Assembly (NCBI RefSeq): GCF_003008515.1
Contig: NZ_CP027668.1
Span: forward strand, 4,319,001-4,383,000
From: Phreatobacter cathodiphilus
GTDB taxonomy: Bacteria > Pseudomonadota > Alphaproteobacteria > Rhizobiales > Phreatobacteraceae
Direction of reading: 5' to 3'
DNA: 64,000 bases
The notes under the pieces were generated by a model that did no database searches, was not told the origin of the DNA, and saw only the letters and a program-made list of their open reading frames with translations. This document shows, piece after piece, positions 1 to 9,026 of the stretch (within the stretch, counting starts at the first letter, position 1; each line of letters opens with the position of its first letter). The translations under genes and the position numbers were made by a program.

Positions 1-258
1 GACTTCCTGCTGGAAGCGGGCCTCGCCCATCGCATCGAGAGCCGCAACGCCTTCGTCGCCTGCGCCCACCGCCACGAGAGCCGCGACCTCGTCGTCTTCA
101 TGATCTGCGATTCCTGCGGCTGCGTGTCGGAGGCCTCCGGCGCGCCGGTGGAGAAGGACCTCGCTGCCATCGCGAAGGCCGCCGGCTTCCGGCCGGCGAC
201 CCAGGTGGTGGAGATGTTCGGCCGCTGCGCCCATTGCGGAACGCCGGCCGAAGCCTGA
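1..258 (+). CDS. zur: Fur-family regulator, Zur-like (3' fragment)
   Basis: The window opens inside this gene; 85 C-terminal residues are visible, ending at TGA 256-258. A His-rich stretch (AHRHES) leads into a CDSCG pair, and a second CAHCG pair lies near the end. This is the two-CxxC structural zinc site and metal-binding region of Fur-family dimerisation domains. The spacing and the ICDSCG...VSE context fit Zur, the zinc-uptake repressor, better than Fur, PerR or Irr, but the DNA-binding half is off-window. The next gene, the chemoreceptor on the minus strand, converges with only 3 bases between the stops. The family call is firm; the Zur subtype is likely. Confidence 0.8.
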   Translation, partial: DFLLEAGLAHRIESRNAFVACAHRHESRDLVVFMICDSCGCVSEASGAPVEKDLAAIAKAAGFRPATQVVEMFGRCAHCGTPAEA

Positions 259-261
259 GCC

Positions 262-2352
262 TCAGGCGGCGCGAAGGGCCTCGACGAAGGTCTGCACCTC
301 CGCCTGCAGCGTCCCGGCATTGGTCGACAGGTCGCTGGCGAGGTCCATCAGCGCATGGGCGGAGCGGCCGGTGGCCTCCGCCGCCTGGCCGACGCCGCCG
401 ATCGTCCCCGTCACGCCGGTCGCCGCGCCGGCGGCGCGCTGGCAGTTGTCGGCGATCTCCGAGGTGGCCGAACCCTGCTCCTCCACCGCGCTCGCCACCG
501 CCGCCGTGATCTCGCGGATCTGGCCGATGCTGCCGGCGATGGCGTCGATGGAATCCACCGTCTCGGCCGTCGCGTTCTGGATCTCCGCCACCTTGGCGGC
601 GATGTCCTCGGTCGCCTTGGCGGTCTGCGCCGCGAGGCTCTTCACCTCCGAGGCGACGATGGCGAAGCCGCGGCCTGCCTCGCCCGCCCGCGCCGCCTCG
701 ATGGTGGCGTTGAGGGCGAGGAGATTGGTCTGGTCGGCGATGGCCTTGATCAGGTTGATGACGTCGCCGATGCGGTCGGCGGCGGTGGCGAGGTTGCGGA
801 TCTGGCCCTCGGTCACCCGGGCATCGGCCACGGCCTTCTCCGCGCTCTGCGACGAGCGCGCCACCTGCACGTTGATCTCGCGCACCGAGGCGGCGAGCTC
901 CTCGGTGGAGGCGGCCACCGTCTGCACGTTGACCGAGGCGGTCTCCGCCGCTCCCGCCACCTCGCCGGCCTGGCGGCTGGTCTCCTCGGCGGTGGCCGAG
1001 AGGTCGCGCGCGGCGTCCTCGACCCGGCCGGACGAGGCGGTGAAGGTCTCGGCCAGCGCGCTCATGCGGGCGACGAAGTCCTCCGCCACCGCGTTGCGGC
1101 GGGCGAGGCGTTCGGCCTCCGCCGCGCGGGCCGCGTCCTGGGCCGCGCGGGCCTCCTCCGCCGCCGCCATGGTGTCGCGGAACACCTCCATCGTGCCGGC
1201 CATGGCGCCGATCTCGTCGCGCCGGCCGAGGCCCGGAATGGCGGTGTCGAGGGCGCCCTCCGACAGGCTCCGCATCGCCCGGGTCATGCCGGCGATGGGC
1301 GTCGCGATCATCCGCGACAGCAGGAAGGCGATGACGAGGCCGGCGAGGGCCGAGAGCCCGGCCGCCGCGAGCAGGAGGGTCGACAGGCTGCGCGCCCGGT
1401 CGGTCGCCGCCGCGGTCTCGGCGGCGAGCAGACCCGTCTGCTGGTCGATCAGGCCGCCCTTGCGTTCGCCACCGGCGGCGAGCGGCCCCTGCAGCGCGGT
1501 GAGGATCTTGTCGCTGATCGGCGCCACCCGGTCGGTCAGGTGGTTCATCGGCCCGTTCCAGGTCGGCCCGCTGCGCTCGTTGATCACCAGCGTCGCGCCG
1601 CGGCGGATGGAGATGATGCCGACGCGCACGCGGTTCAGCACCCGCATCTGGTCGGGCGACATGGAGCCGGTCATGTCGGTGATGGTCTTCAGCCGGGCAT
1701 TGACCGTGTTCCACGCCTGCTCGAACTGCGCCTTCTCCGCGTCCTGGCCGCGGTGGACGAAGCCGCGCAGGTCGCGGACCGCGGAGAGAATGCTCGCCTG
1801 CAGGCCGACCGCGGCGCCGAGCAGCCGCTCGTTGGCCTGCGGGTTCTGGATCTCGCGGGTGACGAGCTCGGTCAGCGCCGCCTCCAGCGGCTGGAGCTGC
1901 GGCGTCACCATCCGCTCATAGGTGGTCAGCGCCGGATACTGCGCCGGGGTGTTGATGAGCGCGAGCAGTGCCTTGTGGGCCTCCTCGAGCTGCTCGAACA
2001 ACGGCCTCACCGCGGTCCAGGAGGCGCGCTGCTCATCGGTCGAGAACGAGGAGGCGAGCCCGTCCATCCGGTCGCGGCTCTCCTTCAGGCTGGCCCAGGC
2101 CGTGTCCCATCGCGACAGGTTGACGTCGTCGGGAGCGATCATCTGGTCGCGCAGCGCGATGCCGGTCTGCGACAGGTCGTCCGCCATCTTCATGCCGAGC
2201 AGCGCCGTGGGCGAGCGCACCGACGAGACCTGTTCCATGCTCGCGGCGATCTGCCCCGCCTGCCAGACAGAAAACCCTGCGCTGGTTGCGGCGATGACGA
2301 TCAGTGCCGCGAAGCCAATCACAAGTTTAGCGCGCAGATTAAGGGCGATCAT
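262..2352 (-). CDS. methyl-accepting chemotaxis protein
   Basis: Membrane chemoreceptor of 696 aa. A short cytoplasmic start is followed by TM1 (about residues 8-30), a large helical periplasmic sensor domain (about 35-320), TM2 (about 325-347), a HAMP linker (about 348-400) and the cytoplasmic methyl-accepting coiled coil. The kinase-contact hairpin, with [19 protein letters not shown], is near residue 540-560 and is the diagnostic signature. It would signal to CheA/CheW; the ligand cannot be read. No CheR/CheB pentapeptide is visible at the C terminus (ends ALRAA). It is an orphan receptor: no che genes are nearby. It diverges from ispG across about 226 bases. Confidence 0.93.
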   Translation of the reverse strand: MIALNLRAKLVIGFAALIVIAATSAGFSVWQAGQIAASMEQVSSVRSPTALLGMKMADDLSQTGIALRDQMIAPDDVNLSRWDTAWASLKESRDRMDGLASSFSTDEQRASWTAVRPLFEQLEEAHKALLALINTPAQYPALTTYERMVTPQLQPLEAALTELVTREIQNPQANERLLGAAVGLQASILSAVRDLRGFVHRGQDAEKAQFEQAWNTVNARLKTITDMTGSMSPDQMRVLNRVRVGIISIRRGATLVINERSGPTWNGPMNHLTDRVAPISDKILTALQGPLAAGGERKGGLIDQQTGLLAAETAAATDRARSLSTLLLAAAGLSALAGLVIAFLLSRMIATPIAGMTRAMRSLSEGALDTAIPGLGRRDEIGAMAGTMEVFRDTMAAAEEARAAQDAARAAEAERLARRNAVAEDFVARMSALAETFTASSGRVEDAARDLSATAEETSRQAGEVAGAAETASVNVQTVAASTEELAASVREINVQVARSSQSAEKAVADARVTEGQIRNLATAADRIGDVINLIKAIADQTNLLALNATIEAARAGEAGRGFAIVASEVKSLAAQTAKATEDIAAKVAEIQNATAETVDSIDAIAGSIGQIREITAAVASAVEEQGSATSEIADNCQRAAGAATGVTGTIGGVGQAAEATGRSAHALMDLASDLSTNAGTLQAEVQTFVEALRAA

Positions 2353-2578
2353 GCTGAATTTCCATGTCCGGGAGCCGGCGGAATCTTCAAGCCGCAGGCT
2401 GAACAGGACGTTAAGTTTCCGGTTGCGGCCGGGTTTTGTTGCAACCTGACGCTGGGTGATCCGTAATGTTCCGGAAGACGTTCGCGTGCCGGTGCCCCTT
2501 TGCGCGCCATCACCGCGTAGCGCTGGCGCGCCACGGTCGCAGTCGCTATTTGAACGGGGTCAGCGGAGACGAGAAGCG
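2353..2578. promoter_or_regulatory. divergent intergenic region, chemoreceptor / ispG
   Basis: This 226-base region separates two divergent genes and must hold both promoters. It is less GC-rich than the flanking genes. A GGAGACGAGAAGCG stretch just before 2579 supplies the ispG ribosome-binding site. An upstream in-frame ATG at 2456 would add 41 residues unlike any IspG N terminus, so I treat that part as untranslated. No clear -35/-10 pair could be assigned by eye. Confidence 0.5.
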
Positions 2579-3841
2579 ATGATCCAGGGATTTGGGGTGA
2601 AGCCCCGGCACCGGACGGTCGGCGTGACGGTCGGCCGGGGCGCCGCGGCGGTGACCGTCGGCGGCGGCGCGCCCATCGTCGTCCAGTCCATGACCAACAC
2701 CGACACCGCCGACATCGAGGCGACGGTGCGCCAGGTGGCGGCCCTCGCCCGCGCCGGCTCCGAACTCGTGCGCATCACCGTCGACCGCGACGAGAGCGCC
2801 GCGGCGGTGCCGCACATCCGCGAGAAGCTGATGCGCATGGGCGTCGGCGTGCCGCTGGTCGGCGACTTCCACTATATCGGCCACAAGCTGCTGGCCGACC
2901 ATCCCGCCTGCGCCGAGGCCCTCGACAAGTACCGCATCAATCCCGGCAACGTCGGCTTCAAGGACAAGAAGGACCGGCAGTTCGCGATGATCGTCGAGAA
3001 GGCGGCCGAGTACGGCAAGGCCGTCCGCATCGGCGCCAACTGGGGCTCGCTCGACCAGGAGCTGCTCACCCACCTGATGGACGAGAACGCGAAGAGCCCC
3101 GAGCCGCTCGACGCCCGCGCCGTCATGCACGAGGCCATGGTGCAGTCCTGCGTCCTCTCCGCCGACCGTGCCGTCGAGATCGGCCTGCCGAAGGACCGCA
3201 TCATCCTCTCCGCCAAGGTCTCCGCCGTGCAGGACCTCATCGCCGTCTACCGCATGCTGGCGGCGCGCTGCGACTACGCCCTGCATCTCGGCCTCACCGA
3301 GGCGGGCATGGGTTCGAAGGGCATCGTCGCCTCCTCGGCCGCCCTCGGCGTCGTGCTGCAGGAGGGCATCGGCGACACGATCCGCGTCTCGCTGACGCCC
3401 GAGCCGAACGGCGACCGCACGCTGGAGGTCAAGGTGGCGCAGGAGATCCTGCAGACCATGGGCATCCGCACCTTCGTGCCACTTGTGGCGGCCTGTCCGG
3501 GCTGCGGGCGCACCACCTCCACCCTGTTCCAGGAGCTTGCCCAGGACATCCAGGGCTTCATCCACGCCTCCATGCCCGAGTGGAAGACCCGCTATCCCGG
3601 CGTCGAGGCTCTGAACGTCGCGGTCATGGGCTGCATCGTCAACGGCCCGGGCGAATCGAAACATGCCGACATCGGCATCTCCCTGCCCGGCACCGGCGAG
3701 AACCCGGCCGCCCCCGTCTTCGTCGACGGCGAGAAGGTCACCACCCTGCGCGGCCCGACGCTCGCCGCCGACTTCAAGGCCATGGTCATCGACTACATCG
3801 ACAAGCGCTACGGCGTCGGCTCCCGTCAGGCGGCGGAATAG
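2579..3841 (+). CDS. ispG: 4-hydroxy-3-methylbut-2-enyl diphosphate synthase
   Basis: IspG (GcpE), the [4Fe-4S] enzyme converting MEcPP to HMBPP in the MEP isoprenoid pathway; cytosolic. With the ATG at 2579 it is 420 aa, the usual bacterial length. The N-terminal TIM barrel begins with [14 protein letters not shown]. The C-terminal cluster domain has CPGCGRTT (Cys about 306 and 309) and [11 protein letters not shown] (Cys about 352 and the conserved Glu). The chosen start has a good purine-rich RBS and begins [12 protein letters not shown], like other alphaproteobacterial homologues. The downstream SDR starts only 3 bases after the stop, so the two are probably cotranscribed. Confidence 0.97.
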   Translation: MIQGFGVKPRHRTVGVTVGRGAAAVTVGGGAPIVVQSMTNTDTADIEATVRQVAALARAGSELVRITVDRDESAAAVPHIREKLMRMGVGVPLVGDFHYIGHKLLADHPACAEALDKYRINPGNVGFKDKKDRQFAMIVEKAAEYGKAVRIGANWGSLDQELLTHLMDENAKSPEPLDARAVMHEAMVQSCVLSADRAVEIGLPKDRIILSAKVSAVQDLIAVYRMLAARCDYALHLGLTEAGMGSKGIVASSAALGVVLQEGIGDTIRVSLTPEPNGDRTLEVKVAQEILQTMGIRTFVPLVAACPGCGRTTSTLFQELAQDIQGFIHASMPEWKTRYPGVEALNVAVMGCIVNGPGESKHADIGISLPGTGENPAAPVFVDGEKVTTLRGPTLAADFKAMVIDYIDKRYGVGSRQAAE

Positions 3842-3844
3842 GCC

Positions 3845-4702
3845 ATGCAGTCCTGCATCGTCACCGGCGTGTCCTCGGGCATCGGCGAGGCGATCGCCAC
3901 CGATCTGGTGAAGCGCGGCTGGCGCGTCTTCGGCACGGTGCGTCGCGCCGAGGACGGCGAGCGGATCGAGAATGATCTCGGCCCGTCCTTCACGCCGCTC
4001 GTCTGCGACGTCACCGACGTCGACGGCCTGTCGCGCGCCGCCGCGCGGGTGGCGGAGCTGCTCGGCGGCACCCCGCTCGACGGGCTCGTCTGCAATGCCG
4101 GCATCTCCCTGCCCGGGCCGCTGCTGCACCAGTCGCTCGACGAACTCGACCGGCAGTGGAAGGTCAACGTCCTCGGCCAGATCGCCACCGTCCAGGCCTT
4201 CGGCCCCCTGCTCGGCGCCCAGGAGGGCTTTTCCGGCCGCCCGGGGCGCATCGTCATGATGTCCTCGGTCTCGGGCAAGCTCGCCTGGCCCTTCGTCGGC
4301 GGCTATGCGGCCACCAAGCACGCGCTGGAGGCGGTGAGCCATGCGCTCCGCCGCGAGCTCATGCCCTTCGGCGTCGACGTGGTCATCGTCGGCCCCGGCC
4401 CGATCGCCACGCCCATCTGGGAGAAGTCGGCCGGCGCGGTGGAGAAGTCGCGCTACCAGGGAACCTTCTACGGCCCGCTGATCGAGCGCTTCGAGCGCGA
4501 GGTCCTCGCCCGCGCGAAACACGCCCTGCCGGCTTCCGCCGTGGCCGAGGTGGTGCACACCGCCCTCACGGCCGCGAGCCCGAAGGTGCGCTACACCATC
4601 ACCCCGTCGCCCCTCATGAACTGGCTCCTGCCGCTCGCCCTGCCGGCCCGCTGGCTCGACCGGATCGCGGCGAAGAGGCTGGGTCTGACGCGCAAGGGCT
4701 AG
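3845..4702 (+). CDS. short-chain dehydrogenase/reductase
   Basis: Classical SDR, 285 aa, probably NAD(P)-dependent. The Rossmann motif TGVSSGIG lies at about residues 8-15, the NAG motif follows (CNAGIS), and the catalytic Ser plus YxxxK triad is seen in MMSSVSGK...YAATKHA. The C-terminal region is somewhat extended and ends in a basic tail (AAKRLGLTRKG). The substrate is unknown; similar proteins are annotated as retinol or steroid dehydrogenase-like. The start ATG is 3 bases after the ispG stop, suggesting cotranscription rather than shared function. The gene is followed by a duplicated palindromic repeat region. Confidence 0.9.
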   Translation: MQSCIVTGVSSGIGEAIATDLVKRGWRVFGTVRRAEDGERIENDLGPSFTPLVCDVTDVDGLSRAAARVAELLGGTPLDGLVCNAGISLPGPLLHQSLDELDRQWKVNVLGQIATVQAFGPLLGAQEGFSGRPGRIVMMSSVSGKLAWPFVGGYAATKHALEAVSHALRRELMPFGVDVVIVGPGPIATPIWEKSAGAVEKSRYQGTFYGPLIERFEREVLARAKHALPASAVAEVVHTALTAASPKVRYTITPSPLMNWLLPLALPARWLDRIAAKRLGLTRKG

Positions 4703-4734
4703 GGTCGACAGGGCTGCACCAGCGCCGCCGCGGC

Positions 4735-4763
4735 TTCACCTCTCCCCGGCGGGGAGAGGTGAA
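4735..4763. repeat. palindromic repeat (ttcacctctcccc type)
   Basis: Near-perfect palindrome with arms ttcacctctcccc / ggggagaggtgaa. The same motif recurs at about 4910-4935 and 15860-15884. It lies just past the SDR stop, could fold into a hairpin, and may act as a 3' stability element or terminator, though no T-run follows. Confidence 0.75.
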
Positions 4764-5033
4764 GAAGCGCGCCATGCCCCACCACCCGTCACCCCCGGCG
4801 AGGCCGAAGGCCGAGGGAAGGGGGTCCAGGAGGGACAGGCAACAGGCGTCGGGGGCAGCGTTCGGCGGCCCCGATCCCTCTCCCCCTCACCCGCCTCGCT
4901 GCGCGCGTCGACCTCTCCCCGCCGGGGAGGGGTGAAGCAGCGCGCCGCACGCCACCACCCGTCACCCCCGGCGAGGCCGAAGGCCGAGGGAAGGGGGTCC
5001 AGGAGGGGCAGGCAACAGGCGTCGGGGGCAGCG
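4739..5033. repeat. direct duplication of a repeat unit (173-base offset)
   Basis: Bases 4781-4860 reappear at 4954-5033 with a single visible difference (aggaggga versus aggagggg), offset by 173 bases. The similarity extends upstream through the ggggag(a/g)ggtgaag palindrome arms to about 4739 and 4912. Each unit contains the gtcacccccggcgaggccga type sequence found elsewhere in the window (15760, 41049). An inverted relative, ending ggccggggatgac, lies at about 5048-5089. The whole gap 4703-5170 is made of these repeats and I see no gene in it. Confidence 0.85.
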
Positions 5034-5170
5034 TCCTTGCAACCCCTGGATCCCCTTCCCCTCGCTGCGCTCGGCCGGGGATGACGGGCGCTACGCGCTC
5101 CGAAGCGCTCGCATTTGTCGGAGGAGCGTCGGTGACTGCGCTTCTTCGGGAAGCGCAAGCACCCTGACCC

Positions 5171-6163
5171 TCAGCGGAACAGCAGCGACGACAGCTTGCG
5201 CCGGCCGGCGAGCGTCGCCTCGTCCATCGGCCCCCAGGCCTCGAAGAACTGGACGAGCTGTTTCCGCGCGCCGTCCTCGTTCCAGGTGCGGTCGCGCCGG
5301 AAGATCTCGAGGAGGTGGTCGGTCGCCTCCTCGCGCTTGCCCTGGGCGTTGAGCGCCACGGCGAGGTCGAAGCGGGCCTGGTGGTCGGCCGGGTTCTGCG
5401 CCAGCTTGTGCTCGAACTCGTGGATGGGGCCGAGATCGGCCGCCTGTTCGGCGAGTTCGAGGGCGGCGCGGGCGGCGGCCACCGACTTGTCGTTCGCCTT
5501 GTCGGCCGACACCTGCTCGAGGATCGCCTTGGCCTGGTCGAGGTCGCCGGTCTCCACCGCACAGCGGGCGAGGCCCGCCAGCGCATGCAGGTTCTCCGGC
5601 TCGGCGCCGAGCACCTGGGCATAGATCTGGGCGGCACCCGCCGCGTCGCCGTCCACCAGCGCCGCGTCGGCGGCGGCGAGGATTTCGGCGACGTCGGGGC
5701 TCACCTTGCCGCCCACCAGCTTGTCGATGAAGGCCTTCACCTGGCTCTCGGGCAGGGCCCCCATGAAGCCGTCGATGCCCTGGCCCTTGTCGAAGGCGAT
5801 GACCGCCGGGATCGACTGGATGCCGAGCTGCCCGGCGATCTCCGGGTGCTTGTCGATATCCATCTTCACCAGCTTCACCTTGCCCTTGAAGGACTGCACG
5901 ACCTTCTCGAGCACCGGGGTGAGCTGTTTGCAGGGGCCGCACCAGGTGGCCCAGAAGTCGACGAGGACCGGCTGCTTCTTCGATTCCTCCAGCACGTCCT
6001 TCACGAAGTCGCGGGTCGTGGTGTCCTTGATGAGGTCGCCGGGCGCCGCCGCGGCGGCGGCCGGGGCCGGTGCCGGGGCCGCCTGAGGCGCCATGCCGCC
6101 GAAGCTGCCGCCATAGGAACCGCCGAAGGACGCGCCGAATTTCGCGCTGCCGTTGCCGCTCAT
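5171..6163 (-). CDS. thioredoxin-TPR co-chaperone, CnoX/YbbN-like
   Basis: About 330 aa. A low-complexity Gly/Ser/Phe then Ala/Pro N-terminal tail (about 45 residues) precedes a thioredoxin fold with the redox motif WCGPC (about residue 75) and the cis-Pro segment SIPAVIAF. A TPR-rich C-terminal half follows (about 160-330). This is the CnoX/YbbN architecture: a chaperone that hands oxidised clients to DnaK or GroEL. E. coli CnoX lacks the first active-site cysteine, whereas here both are present, so redox activity is likely. The ATG at 6163 is preferred because GGGAG lies 6 bases upstream; the ATG at 6169 touches the RBS. Confidence 0.9.
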   Translation of the reverse strand: MSGNGSAKFGASFGGSYGGSFGGMAPQAAPAPAPAAAAAAPGDLIKDTTTRDFVKDVLEESKKQPVLVDFWATWCGPCKQLTPVLEKVVQSFKGKVKLVKMDIDKHPEIAGQLGIQSIPAVIAFDKGQGIDGFMGALPESQVKAFIDKLVGGKVSPDVAEILAAADAALVDGDAAGAAQIYAQVLGAEPENLHALAGLARCAVETGDLDQAKAILEQVSADKANDKSVAAARAALELAEQAADLGPIHEFEHKLAQNPADHQARFDLAVALNAQGKREEATDHLLEIFRRDRTWNEDGARKQLVQFFEAWGPMDEATLAGRRKLSSLLFR

Positions 6164-6397
6164 GGACATCTCCCTCGCGCGGGAGCCCCCCGGGGTCGCC
6201 GCGCATGCACCGTTTCAGTCGTCGCATAGATGGCCGCTCGGGCTCAAAATGCAACGCCCAATTGGTCGCGCGCCCGTCGGCGTCCGCCCTTCGGCCTCCC
6301 CCGGAAGGCCGGTCGCCGTCGCCTTGACTGTCGCCGGCCCGGCTTTAGCGTTCCGCGGAAAGCATGGGGCCGCCGAAGCGCGGCCGGGGAGGACGAC

Positions 6398-7543
6398 GTG
6401 ACCAGAAGCGGCCCGCTTGCCGGCGTGACTATCGTCGAGTTCCAGGGCCTCGGCCCCGGTCCCTTCTGCGCCATGATGCTGGCCGATCTCGGCGCCGACG
6501 TCATCCGCATCGACCGCGCCGGCAGCGCCGCCTGGAACGCCGGCGACGCGCTCGGCCGCGGCCGCCGCTCGGTGGCGGTGGACCTGAAGAAGCCCGGCGC
6601 CGCCGACCTCGTGCTGAAGATCCTCGAAGGCGCCGACGCCCTGCTGGAGGGCTTCCGCCCCGGCGTCATGGAGCGCCTCGGCCTCGGGCCCGACGTCTGC
6701 CTGAAGGCCAATCCGCGCCTCGTCTACGGCCGCATGACCGGCTGGGGCCAGGACGGGCCCTACGGCCCGGCACCGGGCCACGACATCAATTATCTCGCCC
6801 TGTCCGGCATGCTCTGGCCGCTCGGCCCCGCCGACCGCCCGCCCGTGCCGCCGCTCAACCTCGCGGCCGATTTCGGCGGCGGCGGCATGATGCTGGCGCT
6901 CGGCATGGTGGCGGCGCTCTACAGCGCGAAGAGTTCGGGCAGGGGCCAGGTGGTGGACGCCGCCATGGTCGACGGCGCCGCCGTCCTTGGCACCATGATC
7001 TTCGGCATGATCAACGCCGGCACCTGGAAGGTGGCGCGCGAGGCCAACATGCTCGACGGCGGCGCGCCCTTCTACGGCGTCTACGACACCGCCGACGGCA
7101 AATATGTCTCCATCGGCTCGCTGGAGCCGCAGTTCTACGCCGAGCTTCTGAAGGGCCTGAACCTCACCGATCCGCGCTTCGCCAAACAATGGGACAAGGC
7201 CATGTGGCCGGACCTGCGCGAGGCCATCGCAGCGACCTTCCGGTCGAAGACGCGCGACGAGTGGACGGCCCTGCTCGACGGCCGCGAGATCTGCTACGCG
7301 CCGGTGCTCGATCCGCTGGAAGCCGCGGCCCATCCCCACAACGTCGCACGCGGCACCTTCGTCCAGACGCCGGAGGGGCCGATGCCGAAGCCGGCGCCCC
7401 GCTTCTCCGGGACACCCACCGAGGCGGCGCCCGCCGCCCGCGGTCCCGGCGCCGAGACGCGCGCCGTCCTCGCCGCCGCCGGCCTCTCCCCCACCGACAT
7501 CGACGCGGCCTTCGCATCCGGCCTCGTCGCCGAAAGGACCTGA
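6398..7543 (+). CDS. alpha-methylacyl-CoA racemase (CaiB/BaiF family)
   Basis: Family III CoA-transferase fold, 381 aa from a GTG start. The racemase subgroup is indicated by GHDINYLALSG (His about 128), NLAADFGGGGM (Asp about 158) and SLEPQFYAELL. These correspond to the His and Asp acid/base pair and conserved segment known from mycobacterial MCR and mammalian AMACR. It would epimerise 2-methylacyl-CoA esters so that branched chains can enter beta-oxidation. The GTG at 6398 has GGGGAGGACGAC upstream; the in-frame upstream ATG adds Arg-rich, non-family sequence. The enoyl-CoA hydratase follows 3 bases after the stop. Confidence 0.88.
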   Translation: MTRSGPLAGVTIVEFQGLGPGPFCAMMLADLGADVIRIDRAGSAAWNAGDALGRGRRSVAVDLKKPGAADLVLKILEGADALLEGFRPGVMERLGLGPDVCLKANPRLVYGRMTGWGQDGPYGPAPGHDINYLALSGMLWPLGPADRPPVPPLNLAADFGGGGMMLALGMVAALYSAKSSGRGQVVDAAMVDGAAVLGTMIFGMINAGTWKVAREANMLDGGAPFYGVYDTADGKYVSIGSLEPQFYAELLKGLNLTDPRFAKQWDKAMWPDLREAIAATFRSKTRDEWTALLDGREICYAPVLDPLEAAAHPHNVARGTFVQTPEGPMPKPAPRFSGTPTEAAPAARGPGAETRAVLAAAGLSPTDIDAAFASGLVAERT

Positions 7544-7546
7544 ACC

Positions 7547-8308
7547 ATGGCCGTCATCTACGAGGTCTCCGAGGGCATCGCGACGCTGACCCTCGACCGC
7601 CCCGACCGTCTCAACGCCTTCAACGACGACCTCGTGCGCGGCGCGCTGAAGGCGATCGCCGAGGCCAGGGTCGATCCCGCCGTCAAGGCGCTGGTGCTCA
7701 CCGGCAACGGCCGCGGCTTCTGCGCCGGCGCCGACCTCGCGGGCGGTCTCGCGCCGACCGGGGAGGGGGTCAACGCCGCCATGCGCGACCTCTACAACCC
7801 GCTGATCCTCGCCATCGACGACTTCCCCAAGCCCACCGTCGCCGCCATCAACGGCGTCGCCGCCGGCGCCGGCGTCGGGCTCGCGCTGTCCTGCGACATC
7901 GCGGTCGCTGCGCGCTCGGCGTCCTTCGTCCTCACCTTCGGCCCGCAACTCGGCCTCGTTCCCGATCTCGGCGTCACCTGGTTCCTGCCGCGCGCCATCG
8001 GCCGCGGCCGGGCCCGGGCCCTCGCCCTCCTCGGCGACAAGCTGCCCGCCGAGAAGGCGGCGGAATGGGGCCTGGTCTGGACCTGCGTCGACGACGCGGA
8101 GTGCCTGTCGACGGCGCGCGCCCTCGCGACGCGGCTCGGCCGGGGCTCGGCGGAAGCCTTCTTCGAGATCCGCCGGCTGATGGACCGCGCCGAAACCAGC
8201 GACCTCGCCTCGCAGCTCGACGCCGAGCGGGAGACCCAGATCGGCCTCATCGTCAAGCCGGCCTTCATGGAGGGCGTGCGCGCCTTCCTTGCGAAGAAGG
8301 CGGGCTGA
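7547..8308 (+). CDS. enoyl-CoA hydratase/isomerase (crotonase family)
   Basis: 253 aa, a typical crotonase length. The N-terminal signature TLDRPDRLNAF is followed by the oxyanion-hole segment GRGFCAGADL, and the second oxyanion-hole region is in AAINGVAAGAGVGLA. It resembles PaaG-like 2-(1,2-epoxy)phenylacetyl-CoA isomerases, especially in the SASFVLTFGPQLGLVPD segment, but plain hydratase activity is equally possible. It sits between the racemase (3-base gap) and the RraA-like gene (52-base gap), suggesting a small CoA-thioester degradation operon. Confidence 0.9.
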   Translation: MAVIYEVSEGIATLTLDRPDRLNAFNDDLVRGALKAIAEARVDPAVKALVLTGNGRGFCAGADLAGGLAPTGEGVNAAMRDLYNPLILAIDDFPKPTVAAINGVAAGAGVGLALSCDIAVAARSASFVLTFGPQLGLVPDLGVTWFLPRAIGRGRARALALLGDKLPAEKAAEWGLVWTCVDDAECLSTARALATRLGRGSAEAFFEIRRLMDRAETSDLASQLDAERETQIGLIVKPAFMEGVRAFLAKKAG

Positions 8309-8360
8309 CACGGGCGCTGAACGCCCTATCCTCCTGGCAACGATCAGGAGGAACGCCGGA

Positions 8361-9023
8361 ATGACCGACACATTCGACGACATCATCGCCGCGGCGCGCC
8401 CGGTCATCGCCGCCGCCCCCGTGTGCGACGCGCTGGACGAGCACGGCCTTCACCACCAGATCCTGCCGCCCTCCATCCGCCCGGTGGACGACGGCACGGT
8501 GCTGTTCGGGCCGGCCCGCACCGGCGGCTACAAGGTCATCTCCGGCTTCGTCGAGGGCATCTACGACCTCGAAATGGCGCTCGTCGACGACCTGAAGCCC
8601 GGCGAGGTCTGCGTCATGGCCACCGGCGGCAATACGGACATCGGCCCCTGGGGCGAGCTCCTCTCCACCCGCGCCCGCCATCTGGAGGCCGCCGGCTTCC
8701 TCACCGACGGCGCCGCCCGCGACGTCGTCGCCATCCGCGCCATGGGCTTTCCGGTCTTCACCGCGGCCCTCTCGCCGGCCGATACCCAGTATCGCGGCAT
8801 GATGGTGGAGAAAGACGTGCCCATCACCATCGGCGGCGTGTCGATCGCGCCCGGCGACGTCCTGGTCGGCGACGTCGACGGCGTGGTGGTGGTGCCGCGG
8901 GCCCAGGCGCTCGCCGTGCTCTCCACCGCCATGACCAAGATCACCGGCGAGCGGCGGATGCGCGCCGACCTCGAGGCGGGCATGTCGCTCGCCGAGGCCT
9001 TCCGCAAGCACGGCCTCCTGTGA
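8361..9023 (+). CDS. RraA-like / HMG aldolase family protein
   Basis: 220 aa from ATG 8361, preceded by a strong AGGAG at about 8346-8351. The fold signature is visible: V(C)DALDEHG near the N terminus, GDVCVMATGGN-like sequence in the middle, and TDGAARDVVAI with the conserved R-D pair. Family members are either RNase E inhibitor RraA or divalent-metal 4-hydroxy-4-methyl-2-oxoglutarate/oxaloacetate lyases. The R-D motif and company of CoA-thioester enzymes favour an aldolase/decarboxylase. An in-frame ATG at 8289 overlapping the preceding gene is rejected because of the clear internal RBS. Confidence 0.85.
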   Translation: MTDTFDDIIAAARPVIAAAPVCDALDEHGLHHQILPPSIRPVDDGTVLFGPARTGGYKVISGFVEGIYDLEMALVDDLKPGEVCVMATGGNTDIGPWGELLSTRARHLEAAGFLTDGAARDVVAIRAMGFPVFTAALSPADTQYRGMMVEKDVPITIGGVSIAPGDVLVGDVDGVVVVPRAQALAVLSTAMTKITGERRMRADLEAGMSLAEAFRKHGLL

Positions 9024-9026
9024 GGA

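Noticed and set aside
98-1714. Long minus-strand frame overlapping the zur fragment and the chemoreceptor
   Set aside because: It is the shadow frame of the chemoreceptor gene; composition is Arg/Gly/His-rich with no family signature.
4703-5170. CRISPR-like array
   Set aside because: The repeats are few, palindromic, of unequal spacing and not separated by unique spacers; no cas genes are present.
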